Notes: a model not told the origin generated them from the sequence alone. Positions 1-8,361 are shown, counted from the first letter of the stretch. The stretch: 64,000 nucleotides of DNA from CAWDZK01 sp963726615 (GCA_963726615.1 CAVSCX010000011.1:765314-829313), one strand, 5' to 3'. Numbers and translations: made by a program.

Positions 1-66
1 TCGAGGTACTCCTCGCGACGTGTCAGCCGCTCGCCACCGCCTCCGGAGCCCACGGCCGACAGGTCG

Positions 67-1005
67 TCAGGAGCGGTCGGCGAGGCCGAGGTTGCGGTAG
101 ATCTCGCGGGTCGCGGTCGAGGTGTTGAGCGTGATGAAGTGCAGTCCCGGGACCCCCTCGTCGAGCAGCCGCGTGCACAGCTCGGTCGCGGCCTCGACGC
201 CGATACGGCGCATCTGCTCGGTGTCGTCCTCGGCGGCGTGCAAGCGCGCGGCGAGGTCGGGCGGGAAGGCAGCGTTCGAGAGCTTGGCGAACCGCTCGAT
301 CTGCCGGACGTTGGTGGCGGGCATGATGCCCGGGATGATCGGCACGTCGCAGCCGGCCGCGGCGACCCGGTCCCGCAGCCGGAGGTAGTCCTCGGCCCGG
401 AAGAACATCTGGGTGATCGCGTAGTCGGCCCCTGCACGCACCTTCTGCACGAAGTACCTGACGTCGGTGTCCCAGTCCGGCGAGCGCGGGTGCATCTCCG
501 GGAACGCCGCGACGCCGACGCTGAAGTCGCCCGACGCCTTGAGCAGCCGGACCAGGTCCTCGGCGTAGCCGACCCCGTCGGGGTGCTGAACCCAGTCGGC
601 GGTGGGGTCCCCCGGCGGGTCCCCGCGCAGTGCGAGCACGTTGCGCACACCCGCGGCGGCGTACTGGCCGATGATGTGTCGCAGCTCGGCCGCGGAGTGG
701 TCGACCGCGGTGAAGTGCCCGACCGGCATCAGCGTCGTGTCGGTGGCGATCCGGCCGGTCATGTCCACGGTGCGTTCGCGGGTCGATCCGCCGGCACCGT
801 AGGTGACCGACACGAAGGTCGGCCGCAGCGCCTCGAGCTCGCGCAACGTGACCCAGAGCTTCCGCTCGCCCTCCTCGGTCTTGGGCGGGAAGAACTCGAA
901 GGAGTACGAGGGCCGTCCGGCTGCCAGCAGCTCACCGAGGGACGGCGAGCGGCGGGGCATCACGCTGGCGCGCGACCACGGGTCACGGGACGGCGCAGCG
1001 GTCAT
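67..1005 (-). CDS. metF: Methylenetetrahydrofolate reductase
   Basis: Reduces 5,10-methylene-THF to 5-methyl-THF, the methyl donor for methionine synthesis; cytosolic. The 312-residue length fits the MTHFR barrel family. The N-terminal signature FSFEFFPPKT (about 36-43) carries the Glu that matches the catalytic acid of E. coli MetF, and ALRGDPPGD and ITQMFF follow in the expected order. The ATG at 1005 is preceded by a TAGCCT -10 box six bases upstream, so the message is probably leaderless. Met16 is an alternative start nearer the conserved domain. It is divergent from crtE, the same arrangement as Rv2172c/Rv2173 of M. tuberculosis as I recall it. Function is confident; the cofactor (FAD-dependent or not) is not read from the sequence. 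Confidence 0.95.
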   Translation of the reverse strand: MTAAPSRDPWSRASVMPRRSPSLGELLAAGRPSYSFEFFPPKTEEGERKLWVTLRELEALRPTFVSVTYGAGGSTRERTVDMTGRIATDTTLMPVGHFTAVDHSAAELRHIIGQYAAAGVRNVLALRGDPPGDPTADWVQHPDGVGYAEDLVRLLKASGDFSVGVAAFPEMHPRSPDWDTDVRYFVQKVRAGADYAITQMFFRAEDYLRLRDRVAAAGCDVPIIPGIMPATNVRQIERFAKLSNAAFPPDLAARLHAAEDDTEQMRRIGVEAATELCTRLLDEGVPGLHFITLNTSTATREIYRNLGLADRS

Positions 1006-1011
1006 GTCCCG

Positions 1012-1017
1012 AGGCTA
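1012..1017 (-). promoter_or_regulatory. -10 box of metF (leaderless)
   Basis: TAGCCT read on the minus strand ends 6 nt before the metF ATG. It matches the TANNNT actinobacterial -10 pattern. No clear -35 box is visible. Confidence 0.45.
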
Positions 1018-1069
1018 ACCGGCCCGCGCATCCGCCCCGGGGTCCGGACCGGAAGACGGGACGTGCCCG

Positions 1070-1075
1070 TACGCT
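1070..1075 (+). promoter_or_regulatory. -10 box of crtE (leaderless)
   Basis: TACGCT ends 8 nt before the GTG start at 1084. Same TANNNT-to-start geometry as metF on the other strand. Confidence 0.45.
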
Positions 1076-1083
1076 CATCAGGT

Positions 1084-2166
1084 GTGACGCCCGCACCCGC
1101 CCCGCTGCCGCTCGAGGCGGACGACCTGCGCGGACGCGTCGACAAGACCCTCGCCGACCTGCTGGCCCGGCAGGTGGACGTCCTCGACGGTGTCGGCGAC
1201 GAGCTCGCCCCCGTGATGGAGGCGATCAGCGACCTGCTCGGCGGCGGCAAGCGCCTGCGCCCCGCGTTCTGCTACTGGGGCTGGCGCGGCGCCGGCGGTG
1301 CGGACTGCCCCGAGATCGTCTCGGTCGCCGCGGCGCTGGAGCTGTTCCAGGCCGCGGCCCTCGTCCACGACGACGTGATGGACGGCAGCGACACCCGGCG
1401 CGGCCACCCGGCCGTGCACCGCCGGATCGCCGCCCTGCACCGGCGGCACCGGTGGCTCGGGTCGTCCGAGGCGTTCGGGGTCGCCGGGGCGATCCTGGCC
1501 GGCGACCTCTGCCTGTCCTGGTGCGACGAGGCGTACGCCGGCTCGGGGCTGCCGCCGGAGGCACTGCTGCGCGGTCGGCGGGTGTTCGACCGGATGCGCA
1601 CCGAGCTGATGTGCGGGCAGTACCTGGACATGCTCGAGTCCGCTCAGGTGTCGACGACCGTCGAGCGGGCCCGGCACGTCATCCTCTACAAGTCGGCCAA
1701 GTACTCCGTGGTCCAGCCGCTGCTGCTCGGCGGCACCCTGGCCGGCGCGCCCGAGTCGATGCTCGCGACGTACGACGCCTACGGGCGCTCGCTCGGCGAG
1801 GCCTTCCAGCTGCGCGACGACGTGCTCGGCGTCTTCGGCGACCCGGCGGTCACGGGCAAGCCGGCCGGCGACGACCTGCGCGAGGGGAAGAGGACGGTTC
1901 TCGTCGCCCTGACGCTCGAGCGCTGCTCTCCGGCCGACGCCGCCCTGGTGCGGACCGGCCTCGGGGACCCTCACCTCGGCGCCGAGGGAGTCGACGCGAT
2001 GCGCGCGGTCATCGTCGACAGCGGCGCCCTCGCGGCGGTCGAGGAGCTGATCGCCGAACAGTCGGCGCGGGCCACGGCCAGCCTCGCCGCCGCGGACGAC
2101 ATCACCGAGCCGGCCCGGGACGTGCTCGGACAGCTTGTCGCGGCGGCGACGACGCGGGCGCTCTGA
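1084..2166 (+). CDS. crtE: Geranylgeranyl diphosphate synthase (polyprenyl synthetase)
   Basis: Chain-elongating trans-isoprenyl diphosphate synthase of 360 residues, supplying GGPP for carotenoids. The first aspartate-rich motif DDVMD is at about 96-100 and the second, DDVLG, at about 245-249. GGGKRLRP near residue 53 is the isopentenyl diphosphate-binding signature. The second motif lacks its terminal Asp, which is common in bacterial short-chain synthases. The open frame runs much further upstream, but the first family-like start is GTG 1084. The stop codon overlaps the crtI ATG (TGATG), so the two are translationally coupled. Product chain length is inferred from the carotenoid neighbours; it sits where idsA2 (Rv2173) lies in mycobacteria. 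Confidence 0.9.
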   Translation: MTPAPAPLPLEADDLRGRVDKTLADLLARQVDVLDGVGDELAPVMEAISDLLGGGKRLRPAFCYWGWRGAGGADCPEIVSVAAALELFQAAALVHDDVMDGSDTRRGHPAVHRRIAALHRRHRWLGSSEAFGVAGAILAGDLCLSWCDEAYAGSGLPPEALLRGRRVFDRMRTELMCGQYLDMLESAQVSTTVERARHVILYKSAKYSVVQPLLLGGTLAGAPESMLATYDAYGRSLGEAFQLRDDVLGVFGDPAVTGKPAGDDLREGKRTVLVALTLERCSPADAALVRTGLGDPHLGAEGVDAMRAVIVDSGALAAVEELIAEQSARATASLAAADDITEPARDVLGQLVAAATTRAL

Positions 2167-3653
2167 TGCGCACCGTCGCGGGCCCGTCCGACCACGTCGT
2201 CGTCGTCGGGGCCGGGCTCGGCGGGCTGTCCGCCGCGCTGCGGCTGGCGGGCGCCGGCCGACGGGTGACTGTGCTGGAGCGCGAGGCCGTCCCCGGCGGG
2301 CGGGCCGGGCTGCTCGAGGACGGCGGCTACTCGTTCGACACCGGGCCGAGCGTGCTCACCATGCCCGACCTCATTGCGGACGCCCTGGACTGCGTCGGTG
2401 AGTCGATCGAGGACTGGCTCACGCTCGACCCGGTCGCGCCGCTGTACCGCGCGCAGTACGCCGACGGCTCCTCGCTCGACGTGCACGCTGACGTCGACGC
2501 GATGACGGACTCGATCGCCGCCCTCTGCGGGCCGGGCGAGGCCGCCGGCTACCGGCGGTTCGTCGAGTTCGTGTCCGAGCTCTACCGGCTGGAGATGCGC
2601 GACTTCATCGACCGCAACATCGACTCGCCGCTGTCCCTGGTGCGTCCGTCGCTGGCGAGGCTGGCCGCCCTGGGCGGGTTCCGCCGTCTCGCACCCAAGG
2701 TGGAGTCGTACCTCAAGGACGAGCGGACCCGGCGGGTGTTCTCCTTCCAGGCGATGTACGCCGGCCTGTCGCCGTACGACGCCCTGGCCATCTACGCCGT
2801 CATCGGCTACATGGACTCCGTCGCGGGGGTGTTCTTCCCCCGCGGCGGCATGCACGCGGTGCCCCGGGCGCTGGCCGGTGCGGCCGAGAAGCACGGCGTC
2901 GAGTTCCGCTACGGCGAGACGGTGAGCTCGGTCGAGACCCGTGGCGACCGGGCGGTGGCCGTCGTGACCGCGTCCGGGCTGCGGGTGCCCTGCGACGCGG
3001 TGGTCCTCAACCCGGACCTGCCCGAGGCCCGCCGGCTGCTGGGTCAGCCGCTCCGCCGGCGGTTGCGCTACTCGCCGTCGTGCTTCGTGCTGCTGGCCGG
3101 GTCGTCCGCGACGTTCCCGGGCAACGCGCACCACACGATCTCGTTCGGCCACGAGTGGCGGCGGGTGTTCGACGAGATCCTCGGCGGCCGGCTGATGAGC
3201 GACCCGTCGTTCCTCGTGACCTCGCCGTCCGTGTCAGACCCGTCGCTGGCGCCGGCCGGCAAGGCGTCGTACTACGTCCTGTTCCCGACGCCGAACCTGG
3301 ACGCGCCGCTCGACTGGCGCACCCTCGGGCCGCGCTACCTCGACGAGGTGGTCGCGACTGTCGAGGCGCGCGGGTGGCCGGGCTTCGACGCGGGCCTGGA
3401 GGTGTCGCACGTGACGACGCCGCTGGACTGGCAGGCCCGGGGCATGGAGCGGGGCACGCCGTTCGCGGCGGCGCACACGTTCGGCCAGACCGGCCCGTTC
3501 CGGCCGCGCAACCTGTGGGGCGAGAACGTGGTCTTCGCCGGCTCCGGCACCCAGCCTGGTGTCGGCGTGCCGATGGTGCTGATCTCCGGTCGGCTGGCAG
3601 CCGAGCGCATCCTCGGTCCCGACCCGGCCTACCGCTCCCGCGCCTGGGTGTGA
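2166..3653 (+). CDS. crtI: Phytoene desaturase
   Basis: FAD-dependent desaturase of 495 residues that converts phytoene to lycopene by successive desaturations at the membrane. The N-terminus holds the dinucleotide-binding motif GAGLGGLSAALRL followed by PGGRAG (about residues 11-45). The C-terminal QPGVGVPMVLISGR segment is the conserved bacterial CrtI signature near the FAD. The start is the ATG that overlaps the crtE stop by one base. No stop or missing block is seen, so the enzyme looks complete. Number of desaturation steps cannot be read from the sequence; the lycopene cyclases nearby imply at least lycopene as product. Confidence 0.95.
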   Translation: MRTVAGPSDHVVVVGAGLGGLSAALRLAGAGRRVTVLEREAVPGGRAGLLEDGGYSFDTGPSVLTMPDLIADALDCVGESIEDWLTLDPVAPLYRAQYADGSSLDVHADVDAMTDSIAALCGPGEAAGYRRFVEFVSELYRLEMRDFIDRNIDSPLSLVRPSLARLAALGGFRRLAPKVESYLKDERTRRVFSFQAMYAGLSPYDALAIYAVIGYMDSVAGVFFPRGGMHAVPRALAGAAEKHGVEFRYGETVSSVETRGDRAVAVVTASGLRVPCDAVVLNPDLPEARRLLGQPLRRRLRYSPSCFVLLAGSSATFPGNAHHTISFGHEWRRVFDEILGGRLMSDPSFLVTSPSVSDPSLAPAGKASYYVLFPTPNLDAPLDWRTLGPRYLDEVVATVEARGWPGFDAGLEVSHVTTPLDWQARGMERGTPFAAAHTFGQTGPFRPRNLWGENVVFAGSGTQPGVGVPMVLISGRLAAERILGPDPAYRSRAWV

Positions 3654-4005
3654 CGGTGAGAGCCCGATGGTCAGGTGCTGCGCCATCGTGGTGCGGGTCT
3701 GCGCCGTGGCGGTGGCGTAGCGCGGCGTCGTCCAGTGCCACGCCGTCGTGGTGCGGGTCAGAGCGGCCGGTGAGGCGGCGGCGCGTGAGCCAGCGTCCGC
3801 GGCAGTCTCCGTCAGGCCACCTCGGTCTCACCCTCTGGGAGCGGAGTGCCTCGACCTCGTCGAGTGGCGCGTTCTTGCCTTTCTGTACCGATAGAGAACT
3901 GCCACAACGCGCCACTCAGCGCGCCGGCGGCGGGAGAGCGGTGAACGGCGAGCGGGCGGGCAACCAGCTCCCCGTCCGAGCGCCCTTGCTCTCGCGGCCC
4001 CAGCG
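3654..4005. other. 352-bp spacer between crtI and crtB with direct repeats
   Basis: No gene is supported here. A 19-base element (CGCC[A/G]TCGTGGTGCGGGTC) occurs at 3681-3699 and again at 3741-3759, exactly 60 bp apart, with degenerate related sequence between. A short AT-richer patch near 3878-3905 could hold a crtB promoter, but no convincing -35/-10 pair is visible. Confidence 0.5.
3681..3759. repeat. 19-bp direct repeat, 60-bp period
   Basis: Two copies at 3681-3699 and 3741-3759 differ at one base (CGCCATCG versus CGCCGTCG). They lie about 250 bp before crtB. They may be remnants of a duplicated operator or of an expanded spacer. Confidence 0.6.
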
Positions 4006-4917
4006 ATGAGCAGGCGGGAGCTGGACGCGGCGGGGATCACCGACCCGAGGCTGCGCGACGCCTACGAGCAGTGCCGGCGGCTCAACGCGGCCCACGGCCG
4101 CACCTACTACCTGTCGACGCTGCTGCTGCCGCCGGCGAAGCGGCCCTACGTGCACGCGCTCTACGGGTTCGCACGCTACGCGGACGAGCTCGTCGACGAC
4201 CTCCACTCCCCCGACCCGGCAGCACTCGCGTCCTGGGGGGACGCGTTCCTCGCCGACCTCGACAGCGCAGACCTCCACGACGTCCGGCACCCTGTCAGCC
4301 GTGCCGCCGTGCACACCGCCCGCACGTGGGGCATCGGGCGGGACACGTTCGAGGCCTTCCTCGCCAGCATGGCGATGGACGCCGACGTCACGGGGTACCC
4401 GACGTACGCCGACCTGGAGCACTACATGTACGGCTCGGCTGCAGTGATCGGGCTGCAGATGGTGCCGATCCTCGAGCCGCTCGACGGCCGGGCCGCCGGG
4501 CACGCGCGCACCCTCGGCGAGGCCTTCCAGATGTCGAACTTCATCCGCGACGTTGCCGAGGACCTGGTCCGCGGCCGGGTGTACCTGCCGCAGGAGGACC
4601 TGGACAAGTTCGGGGTCAGCCGCGCCGACCTGGCACCAGGCCCGACGCCGCGGCACGTCCGTGACCTGCTGGCCTTCGAGATCGCCCGCACCCGCGATCT
4701 CTACGCGGCGGCCCGGCCCGGCATCGCGATGCTGCACCCGACAAGCCGCGACTGCATCCGCACCGCCTTCCTGCTGTACGGCGGGATCCTGGACGCCGTC
4801 GAGGCCGCCGACCTGGAGGTGCTGGACCGGCGGGTCGCCGTGCCGGTGCGGCGCCGGCTGGCAGTCGCGGTGCCCGGACTGGTCAGGGCGCGACGCTCCC
4901 GCCGCCGGACCGGTTGA
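4006..4917 (+). CDS. crtB: Phytoene synthase
   Basis: Squalene/phytoene synthase family protein of 303 residues that condenses two GGPP to phytoene. The two Asp-rich substrate-Mg sites are visible: DELVDD at 60-65 and DVAED at 182-186 within a FIRDVAEDL context. The tyrosine-rich segment GRTYYLST near residue 31 is also typical. Start ATG 4006 has only weak Shine-Dalgarno sequence. Its 3' end overlaps the convergent crtYd by 35 bp. It acts directly between crtE and crtI although it sits 350 bp downstream of them. Confidence 0.94.
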   Translation: MSRRELDAAGITDPRLRDAYEQCRRLNAAHGRTYYLSTLLLPPAKRPYVHALYGFARYADELVDDLHSPDPAALASWGDAFLADLDSADLHDVRHPVSRAAVHTARTWGIGRDTFEAFLASMAMDADVTGYPTYADLEHYMYGSAAVIGLQMVPILEPLDGRAAGHARTLGEAFQMSNFIRDVAEDLVRGRVYLPQEDLDKFGVSRADLAPGPTPRHVRDLLAFEIARTRDLYAAARPGIAMLHPTSRDCIRTAFLLYGGILDAVEAADLEVLDRRVAVPVRRRLAVAVPGLVRARRSRRRTG

Positions 4918-5257
4918 CCCCGCGTCGAGCCTGATCGCGCTCCGCCGCTGCTCCGAGCCTGGCCGCGCTCCGCCGGCCCCAGAACAGCCACCATGCCAGC
5001 GACTGCACCACCAGCGAGAACCCGAACATCAGGTCCTCGACCGGCGCGAACACCAACCGCGGGCCCAGGACCTCCGCCTCGTCGTAGCGGACGATGTCGC
5101 GCCCGGTCAGCCAGCCGTTGGTGAGCAGCTGGAAGGCGACCACGATGGCGTACGACGCCCAGAAGGCCCGCCGCGTCACCACCCGGGTCCGGAGCAGCAC
5201 CAGGTCGAGCAGCAGAGCGCCGGCGACGCCGACGACGGCCAGTGCGGTGTAGCTCAC
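4883..5257 (-). CDS. crtYd: Lycopene cyclase subunit, C-terminal half
   Basis: Small integral membrane protein of 124 residues with about three transmembrane helices. It carries the lycopene cyclase domain signature: a PVEDLMFGF-type motif plus a following hydrophobic helix and WWLFWGRR end. In Actinobacteria CrtYc and CrtYd act together as a heterodimer, cyclising lycopene ends to beta-ionone rings (or epsilon rings in some taxa). GTG 5257 overlaps the crtYc stop codon (GTGA), so the two are co-translated. The charged tail after the last helix is longer than the core domain needs. Its 3' end overlaps crtB antisense. Confidence 0.87.
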   Translation of the reverse strand: MSYTALAVVGVAGALLLDLVLLRTRVVTRRAFWASYAIVVAFQLLTNGWLTGRDIVRYDEAEVLGPRLVFAPVEDLMFGFSLVVQSLAWWLFWGRRSAARLGAAAERDQARRGVNRSGGGSVAP

Positions 5258-5580
5258 TCGTCCCCGCCGGGCCAGCCGGTCATCCGGCGGACCGCCTCGA
5301 AGGACAGCAGTGCGCAGATGGGCACGACGAGGAAGAACAGCAGCTCCTCGATCGGCAGGCCGCCGGGCAGCTCGAGCCCGACGGTCTGCGCGGGGTCGAA
5401 CGTCCAGTGCCCGGCCGCGATCGCGTAGAGGTCCCACACCACGAACACGGCGACCACCGGCAGCAGGGTCAGCACCAGCCGCCGCCACCTCCGGTAGACC
5501 CGGGCACCGAGCCACACCTCCAGCGGGAGGGTCCCGAGCAGGCAGAACGCCAGCATCGCGACGTACCCCAGGTGGCGCAC
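5254..5580 (-). CDS. crtYc: Lycopene cyclase subunit, N-terminal half
   Basis: Membrane protein of 108 residues with three predicted helices and the cyclase-domain signature PIEELLFFLVVP near residues 77-88, followed by a conserved aromatic/Arg end. It pairs with CrtYd encoded immediately downstream through a 4-nt stop/start overlap. The two domains equal the halves of the fused CrtYc-d/CarR-type cyclases of other organisms. ATG 5580 begins MRHLGYVAM, matching the usual short start of the family. Completes the pathway to cyclic carotenoids together with crtE, crtI and crtB. Confidence 0.88.
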   Translation of the reverse strand: MRHLGYVAMLAFCLLGTLPLEVWLGARVYRRWRRLVLTLLPVVAVFVVWDLYAIAAGHWTFDPAQTVGLELPGGLPIEELLFFLVVPICALLSFEAVRRMTGWPGGDE

Positions 5581-5585
5581 CGGTG

Positions 5586-5972
5586 CTAGAAGCCCAGCGC
5601 CTGCGCGCGCCGCTTGACCTCTGTGCCGCGGTTCTCGCGCAGGGCCCGGACCGGTGATCCGGGCAGGTCGTCGTCGGTGTAGAGCCAGCGCAGCGCCTCG
5701 TCGTCGCTGAAGCGCGCGTCGAGCAGCAGGGTGAGCACGCCGGGCAGGTGCTTGAGCACCTTGCCGTCCTGGACGAAGTCGGCGGGCACCGCCAGGGCGG
5801 CGTTGTCACCCCGGCGTACGGCGAGTAGCTGACGCTCGTTGACGAGCTGCCGGACCCGGTTGATGCCGATGCCCAGGGCGTCCGCGACCTCGGGAAGAGT
5901 CAGCCATCCGGTCACGAGCGACTCGTACGCGTCGGCGTGGTCCTGGTCGGCGCCGGAGCGCTGGTCTGTCAC
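5586..5972 (-). CDS. Rv2175c-like winged-helix DNA-binding protein
   Basis: Small protein of 128 residues. A helix-turn-helix segment (TLPEVADALGIGINRVRQLV, about 25-44) is followed by a C-terminal region ending in KRRAQALGF, as in the mycobacterial family. In M. tuberculosis the homologue Rv2175c binds DNA and is a substrate of PknL; here pknL is 3.8 kb downstream, so the regulatory pair may be kept. Phosphorylation is inferred, not visible. It starts with GTG 5972, has no obvious Shine-Dalgarno, and ends 5 bp before crtYc begins on the same strand, so it may be the first gene of a crtYc-crtYd transcript. If so, carotenoid cyclisation could share its control. Confidence 0.8.
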   Translation of the reverse strand: MTDQRSGADQDHADAYESLVTGWLTLPEVADALGIGINRVRQLVNERQLLAVRRGDNAALAVPADFVQDGKVLKHLPGVLTLLLDARFSDDEALRWLYTDDDLPGSPVRALRENRGTEVKRRAQALGF

Positions 5973-6009
5973 GTCGGCAAGCCTGCCATGCGGTCCCGCT
6001 CGTCGGGTC

Positions 6010-6015
6010 TAGGGT
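6010..6015 (+). promoter_or_regulatory. -10 box of small membrane protein gene (leaderless)
   Basis: TAGGGT ends 6 nt before the ATG at 6022. Confidence 0.45.
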
Positions 6016-6021
6016 CCCGCC

Positions 6022-6423
6022 ATGGACACCGTGGGGGACGCCGACGCGCTGCTCGAGGACGAGGAACCGGCGCCGGGTCCGCCACGACTCCTGACGGCGG
6101 AGACCCGCGCCGTCGCCGGCGCCGGGCTCGTGCTCATGTCCGTGGCCAGCAGTGGCATCTTCCAGTACACGGCGTTCCTGTTCCTCAGCCGTGACGGCAG
6201 CTCGGGGCAGACCACGCAGTACCTCATCCTGGCCGGACCGTGCGCCCTCCTCGCGGCGCTGGGCGCCGCATCGGGCTGGTCCACGAGGGGGCAGCCACTG
6301 ACGCCGGGCCTACGCGGGGTTGCCGGTGCGGCCGTCGTCGTCGGGGCCGCCCTCGTGGTCCTCGTCGCTGCCAGCCTGGTGCTCGGCCTCCTGCTCGGCA
6401 CCGACAACAACAACGGGTTCTAA
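6022..6423 (+). CDS. Small membrane protein of unknown function
   Basis: Predicted protein of 133 residues. An acidic N-terminal tail of about 25 residues (DEEPAPGPP) is followed by three hydrophobic segments at roughly 28-50, 66-86 and 97-126, and it ends in a short polar LGTDNNNGF. I do not recognise a family. The start ATG 6022 sits directly behind a TAGGGT -10 box, which supports expression as a leaderless message. Its stop overlaps by four bases the end of the convergent flavoprotein gene. Codon use is the same as its neighbours. Confidence 0.6.
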   Translation: MDTVGDADALLEDEEPAPGPPRLLTAETRAVAGAGLVLMSVASSGIFQYTAFLFLSRDGSSGQTTQYLILAGPCALLAALGAASGWSTRGQPLTPGLRGVAGAAVVVGAALVVLVAASLVLGLLLGTDNNNGF

Positions 6424-7571
6424 CGAGCCGCGGCCTTCACCGCGACCGACGGATCGGCCAGCAGGGCGTCGTCGACGGCCGCGTCTCGCTGCATCAGCCG
6501 GCGTGCCTGCACCAGGTCGCGCGGCCGGTCGACCGAGAGCGCCGCGACCAGGCGGTCGCCGCCCAGCCAGAACACCGCCCAGGTGTCGCCGTCCTCGCGC
6601 CAGACGGTGCGGTCCGCGACCTGGTGGTGCCCGGCGTACTGCACCATCCGGCCCCACTGCTCGGACCAGAAGTACGGCACCGGGTCCCACACCTCGTCCC
6701 CGCCGAGGACGTTCGCGGCGGCGACCGTCGGCGCGTGCAGGGCCGCGTCCCAGTGCTCCACCAGCATCCGCGTCCGGTAACGCTCCGAATCCCACGCGGC
6801 GCAGTCGCCGACAGCCCACACGCCGGGCAGCGAGGAGCGCAGCCGCGCGTCGACGGCCACCGCCCCGCGGGGGTCGAGCTCGACGCCGGCCACCACGCTG
6901 GGTCGCACGCCCACCGCGACGAGCACCAGGTCGGCGTCCAGCCGGGTGCCGTCCGCGAGCTGCACCGCGTCGGCCTCCACCGCCGCCACCGCCGCACCCA
7001 GCCGCAGGTCCACACCGGACCACCACGGCAGCATCCGCTCGGCGACCTCGGGCGGCATCGCGTTGGCGAGCGGTGCCGTCTGCCCCTCGAGCACCGTGAC
7101 CTTCGCCCCGGCGAGCAGGGCCGCGGTCGACACCTCGGCGCCGATCCAGCCCGCGCCGACGATCACGAGCCGGGCTCCCGGCACCAGGGCGGCCCGCAGT
7201 GCGAGCGAGTCGGCGTGGGTGCGCAGGGTCACGCCGGGGCCGGGTAGCCGCCGCGGCAGCGCGCCGGTCGCCAGCACGCAGCGCTCGAACGCCACCTCAC
7301 CCGCATCGGTGGTCACGACGCCCGGCGCCACCGCCTCGGCGCGCACGCCCAGACGGAGGTCGACGTCCAGGGCGTCCCAGTCGGCCTCCAGGGTCGAGTG
7401 GTCGGCCTTGCCCATGAGGACCTGCTTGGACAGCGGCGGCCGGTCGTACGGCGGCTCGTCCTCCGCGCCGAGCAGCGTCAGCGGCCCGGCGTACCCCTGC
7501 TCGCGCAGAGCCCGGACGGTGTGCAGCCCCGCCAGCCCGGCCCCGACCACGACGATCGGGGGCACGCTCAT
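6420..7571 (-). CDS. FAD-dependent NAD(P)H:ferredoxin reductase-like flavoprotein
   Basis: Pyridine nucleotide-disulfide oxidoreductase of 383 residues, similar to ferredoxin/rubredoxin reductases of oxygenase systems (rhodocoxin or putidaredoxin reductase type). It has an FAD-binding GAGLAGL at about 9-15, the PYDRPPLSK signature of this group near 42-50, an NAD-binding VIVGAGWIGAE near 140-150 and a second FAD motif VWAVGDCA. A C-terminal reductase domain follows. It probably passes electrons from NAD(P)H to a ferredoxin, but no ferredoxin or P450 gene is adjacent. ATG 7571 has GGGAGG eight bases upstream; a longer reading to 7619 adds residues unlike the family. Confidence 0.85.
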   Translation of the reverse strand: MSVPPIVVVGAGLAGLHTVRALREQGYAGPLTLLGAEDEPPYDRPPLSKQVLMGKADHSTLEADWDALDVDLRLGVRAEAVAPGVVTTDAGEVAFERCVLATGALPRRLPGPGVTLRTHADSLALRAALVPGARLVIVGAGWIGAEVSTAALLAGAKVTVLEGQTAPLANAMPPEVAERMLPWWSGVDLRLGAAVAAVEADAVQLADGTRLDADLVLVAVGVRPSVVAGVELDPRGAVAVDARLRSSLPGVWAVGDCAAWDSERYRTRMLVEHWDAALHAPTVAAANVLGGDEVWDPVPYFWSEQWGRMVQYAGHHQVADRTVWREDGDTWAVFWLGGDRLVAALSVDRPRDLVQARRLMQRDAAVDDALLADPSVAVKAAAR

Positions 7572-7576
7572 GTCGG

Positions 7577-7582
7577 TAGCCT
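7577..7582 (+). promoter_or_regulatory. -10 box of methyltransferase gene (leaderless)
   Basis: TAGCCT ends 8 nt before ATG 7591. The same bases overlap the Shine-Dalgarno region of the divergent flavoprotein gene, so the two genes share regulatory sequence. Confidence 0.42.
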
Positions 7583-7590
7583 CCCAGGCG

Positions 7591-8361
7591 ATGTTCACCG
7601 ACCGCGAGGCGATCCGCACCCGGGCCTACGCCGACCACCGGCCGCTCGCCGCGCGGGCCTCGATCTACCAGTGGCAGCGGGACCGGGTCGACCTCCCCGG
7701 GCTCGCGTTGGCCGAGCTTGTCGACGTCACCGGCACGGTGCTGGACGCGGGCTGCGGCCTCGGCACGTACGTCGACCGGCTCCGCGCCGAGCGGGCGGAC
7801 CTGAGGCTGCTGCCGCTCGACCTGTCCGAGGGGATGGGGCCGGCTGTGGTCGGCGACGTCCAGGCCCTTCCGTTGCCGGACGCGTCGGTCGAGGCCGCGT
7901 TGGCGATGCACATGCTCTACCACGTGCCGGACATCCCGGCCGCGGTGCGCGAGCTGCGCCGGGTGGTGCGGCCCGGCGGCGTCCTGCTCGTCAGCACCAA
8001 CGGCGTCCACGACAAGCGCGAGATCGACCAGCTCTGGTCGGCCGCGTTGCGCGATCTCACCGGCCGGCCGGCGGCGACACCCGCCGGGGACAGCGCGTTC
8101 ACGCTGGACGACGGAGCACTGCTGCGGAGCGCGTTCGACGAGGTGACCGTCCAGGTCTTCGACCGCGAGACCGTCGTGCCCGAGGTCGACCCGGTGGTGG
8201 CGTTCGTCGACAGCATGCGGGCGCTGTCCGCCGGATCGCTGCCCGCGAGCGTCACCTGGGTGGCGTTCCTCGACCGGGTCCGCGCCAGGGTGACCGCCGA
8301 GATCAGCCGCCACGGCGCCTGGCGGATGACCAGCCAGGTCGGCGTCTTCACCTGCCGCTGA
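7591..8361 (+). CDS. SAM-dependent class I methyltransferase
   Basis: Protein of 256 residues with a Rossmann-type methyltransferase core. Motif I is VLDAGCGLGTY (50-60), the acidic strand LLPLDLSEGM follows, and the post-motif segment VEAALAMHMLYHVPD resembles the UbiE/Methyltransf_11 family. The substrate cannot be named; proximity to carotenoid genes makes a lipid or pigment methylation possible but unproved. ATG 7591 is favoured by its -10 box. An earlier in-frame ATG at 7570 falls inside the start codon of the divergent gene. Confidence 0.82.
   Translation: MFTDREAIRTRAYADHRPLAARASIYQWQRDRVDLPGLALAELVDVTGTVLDAGCGLGTYVDRLRAERADLRLLPLDLSEGMGPAVVGDVQALPLPDASVEAALAMHMLYHVPDIPAAVRELRRVVRPGGVLLVSTNGVHDKREIDQLWSAALRDLTGRPAATPAGDSAFTLDDGALLRSAFDEVTVQVFDRETVVPEVDPVVAFVDSMRALSAGSLPASVTWVAFLDRVRARVTAEISRHGAWRMTSQVGVFTCR

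Noticed and set aside
1..66. Gene end or start at the left window edge
   Set aside because: Only 66 bp are seen and no family feature can be recognised.
139..1083. Long open frame antisense to metF on the plus strand leading into crtE
   Set aside because: It is a high-GC shadow of metF; its residues have no family resemblance before the crtE start at GTG 1084.
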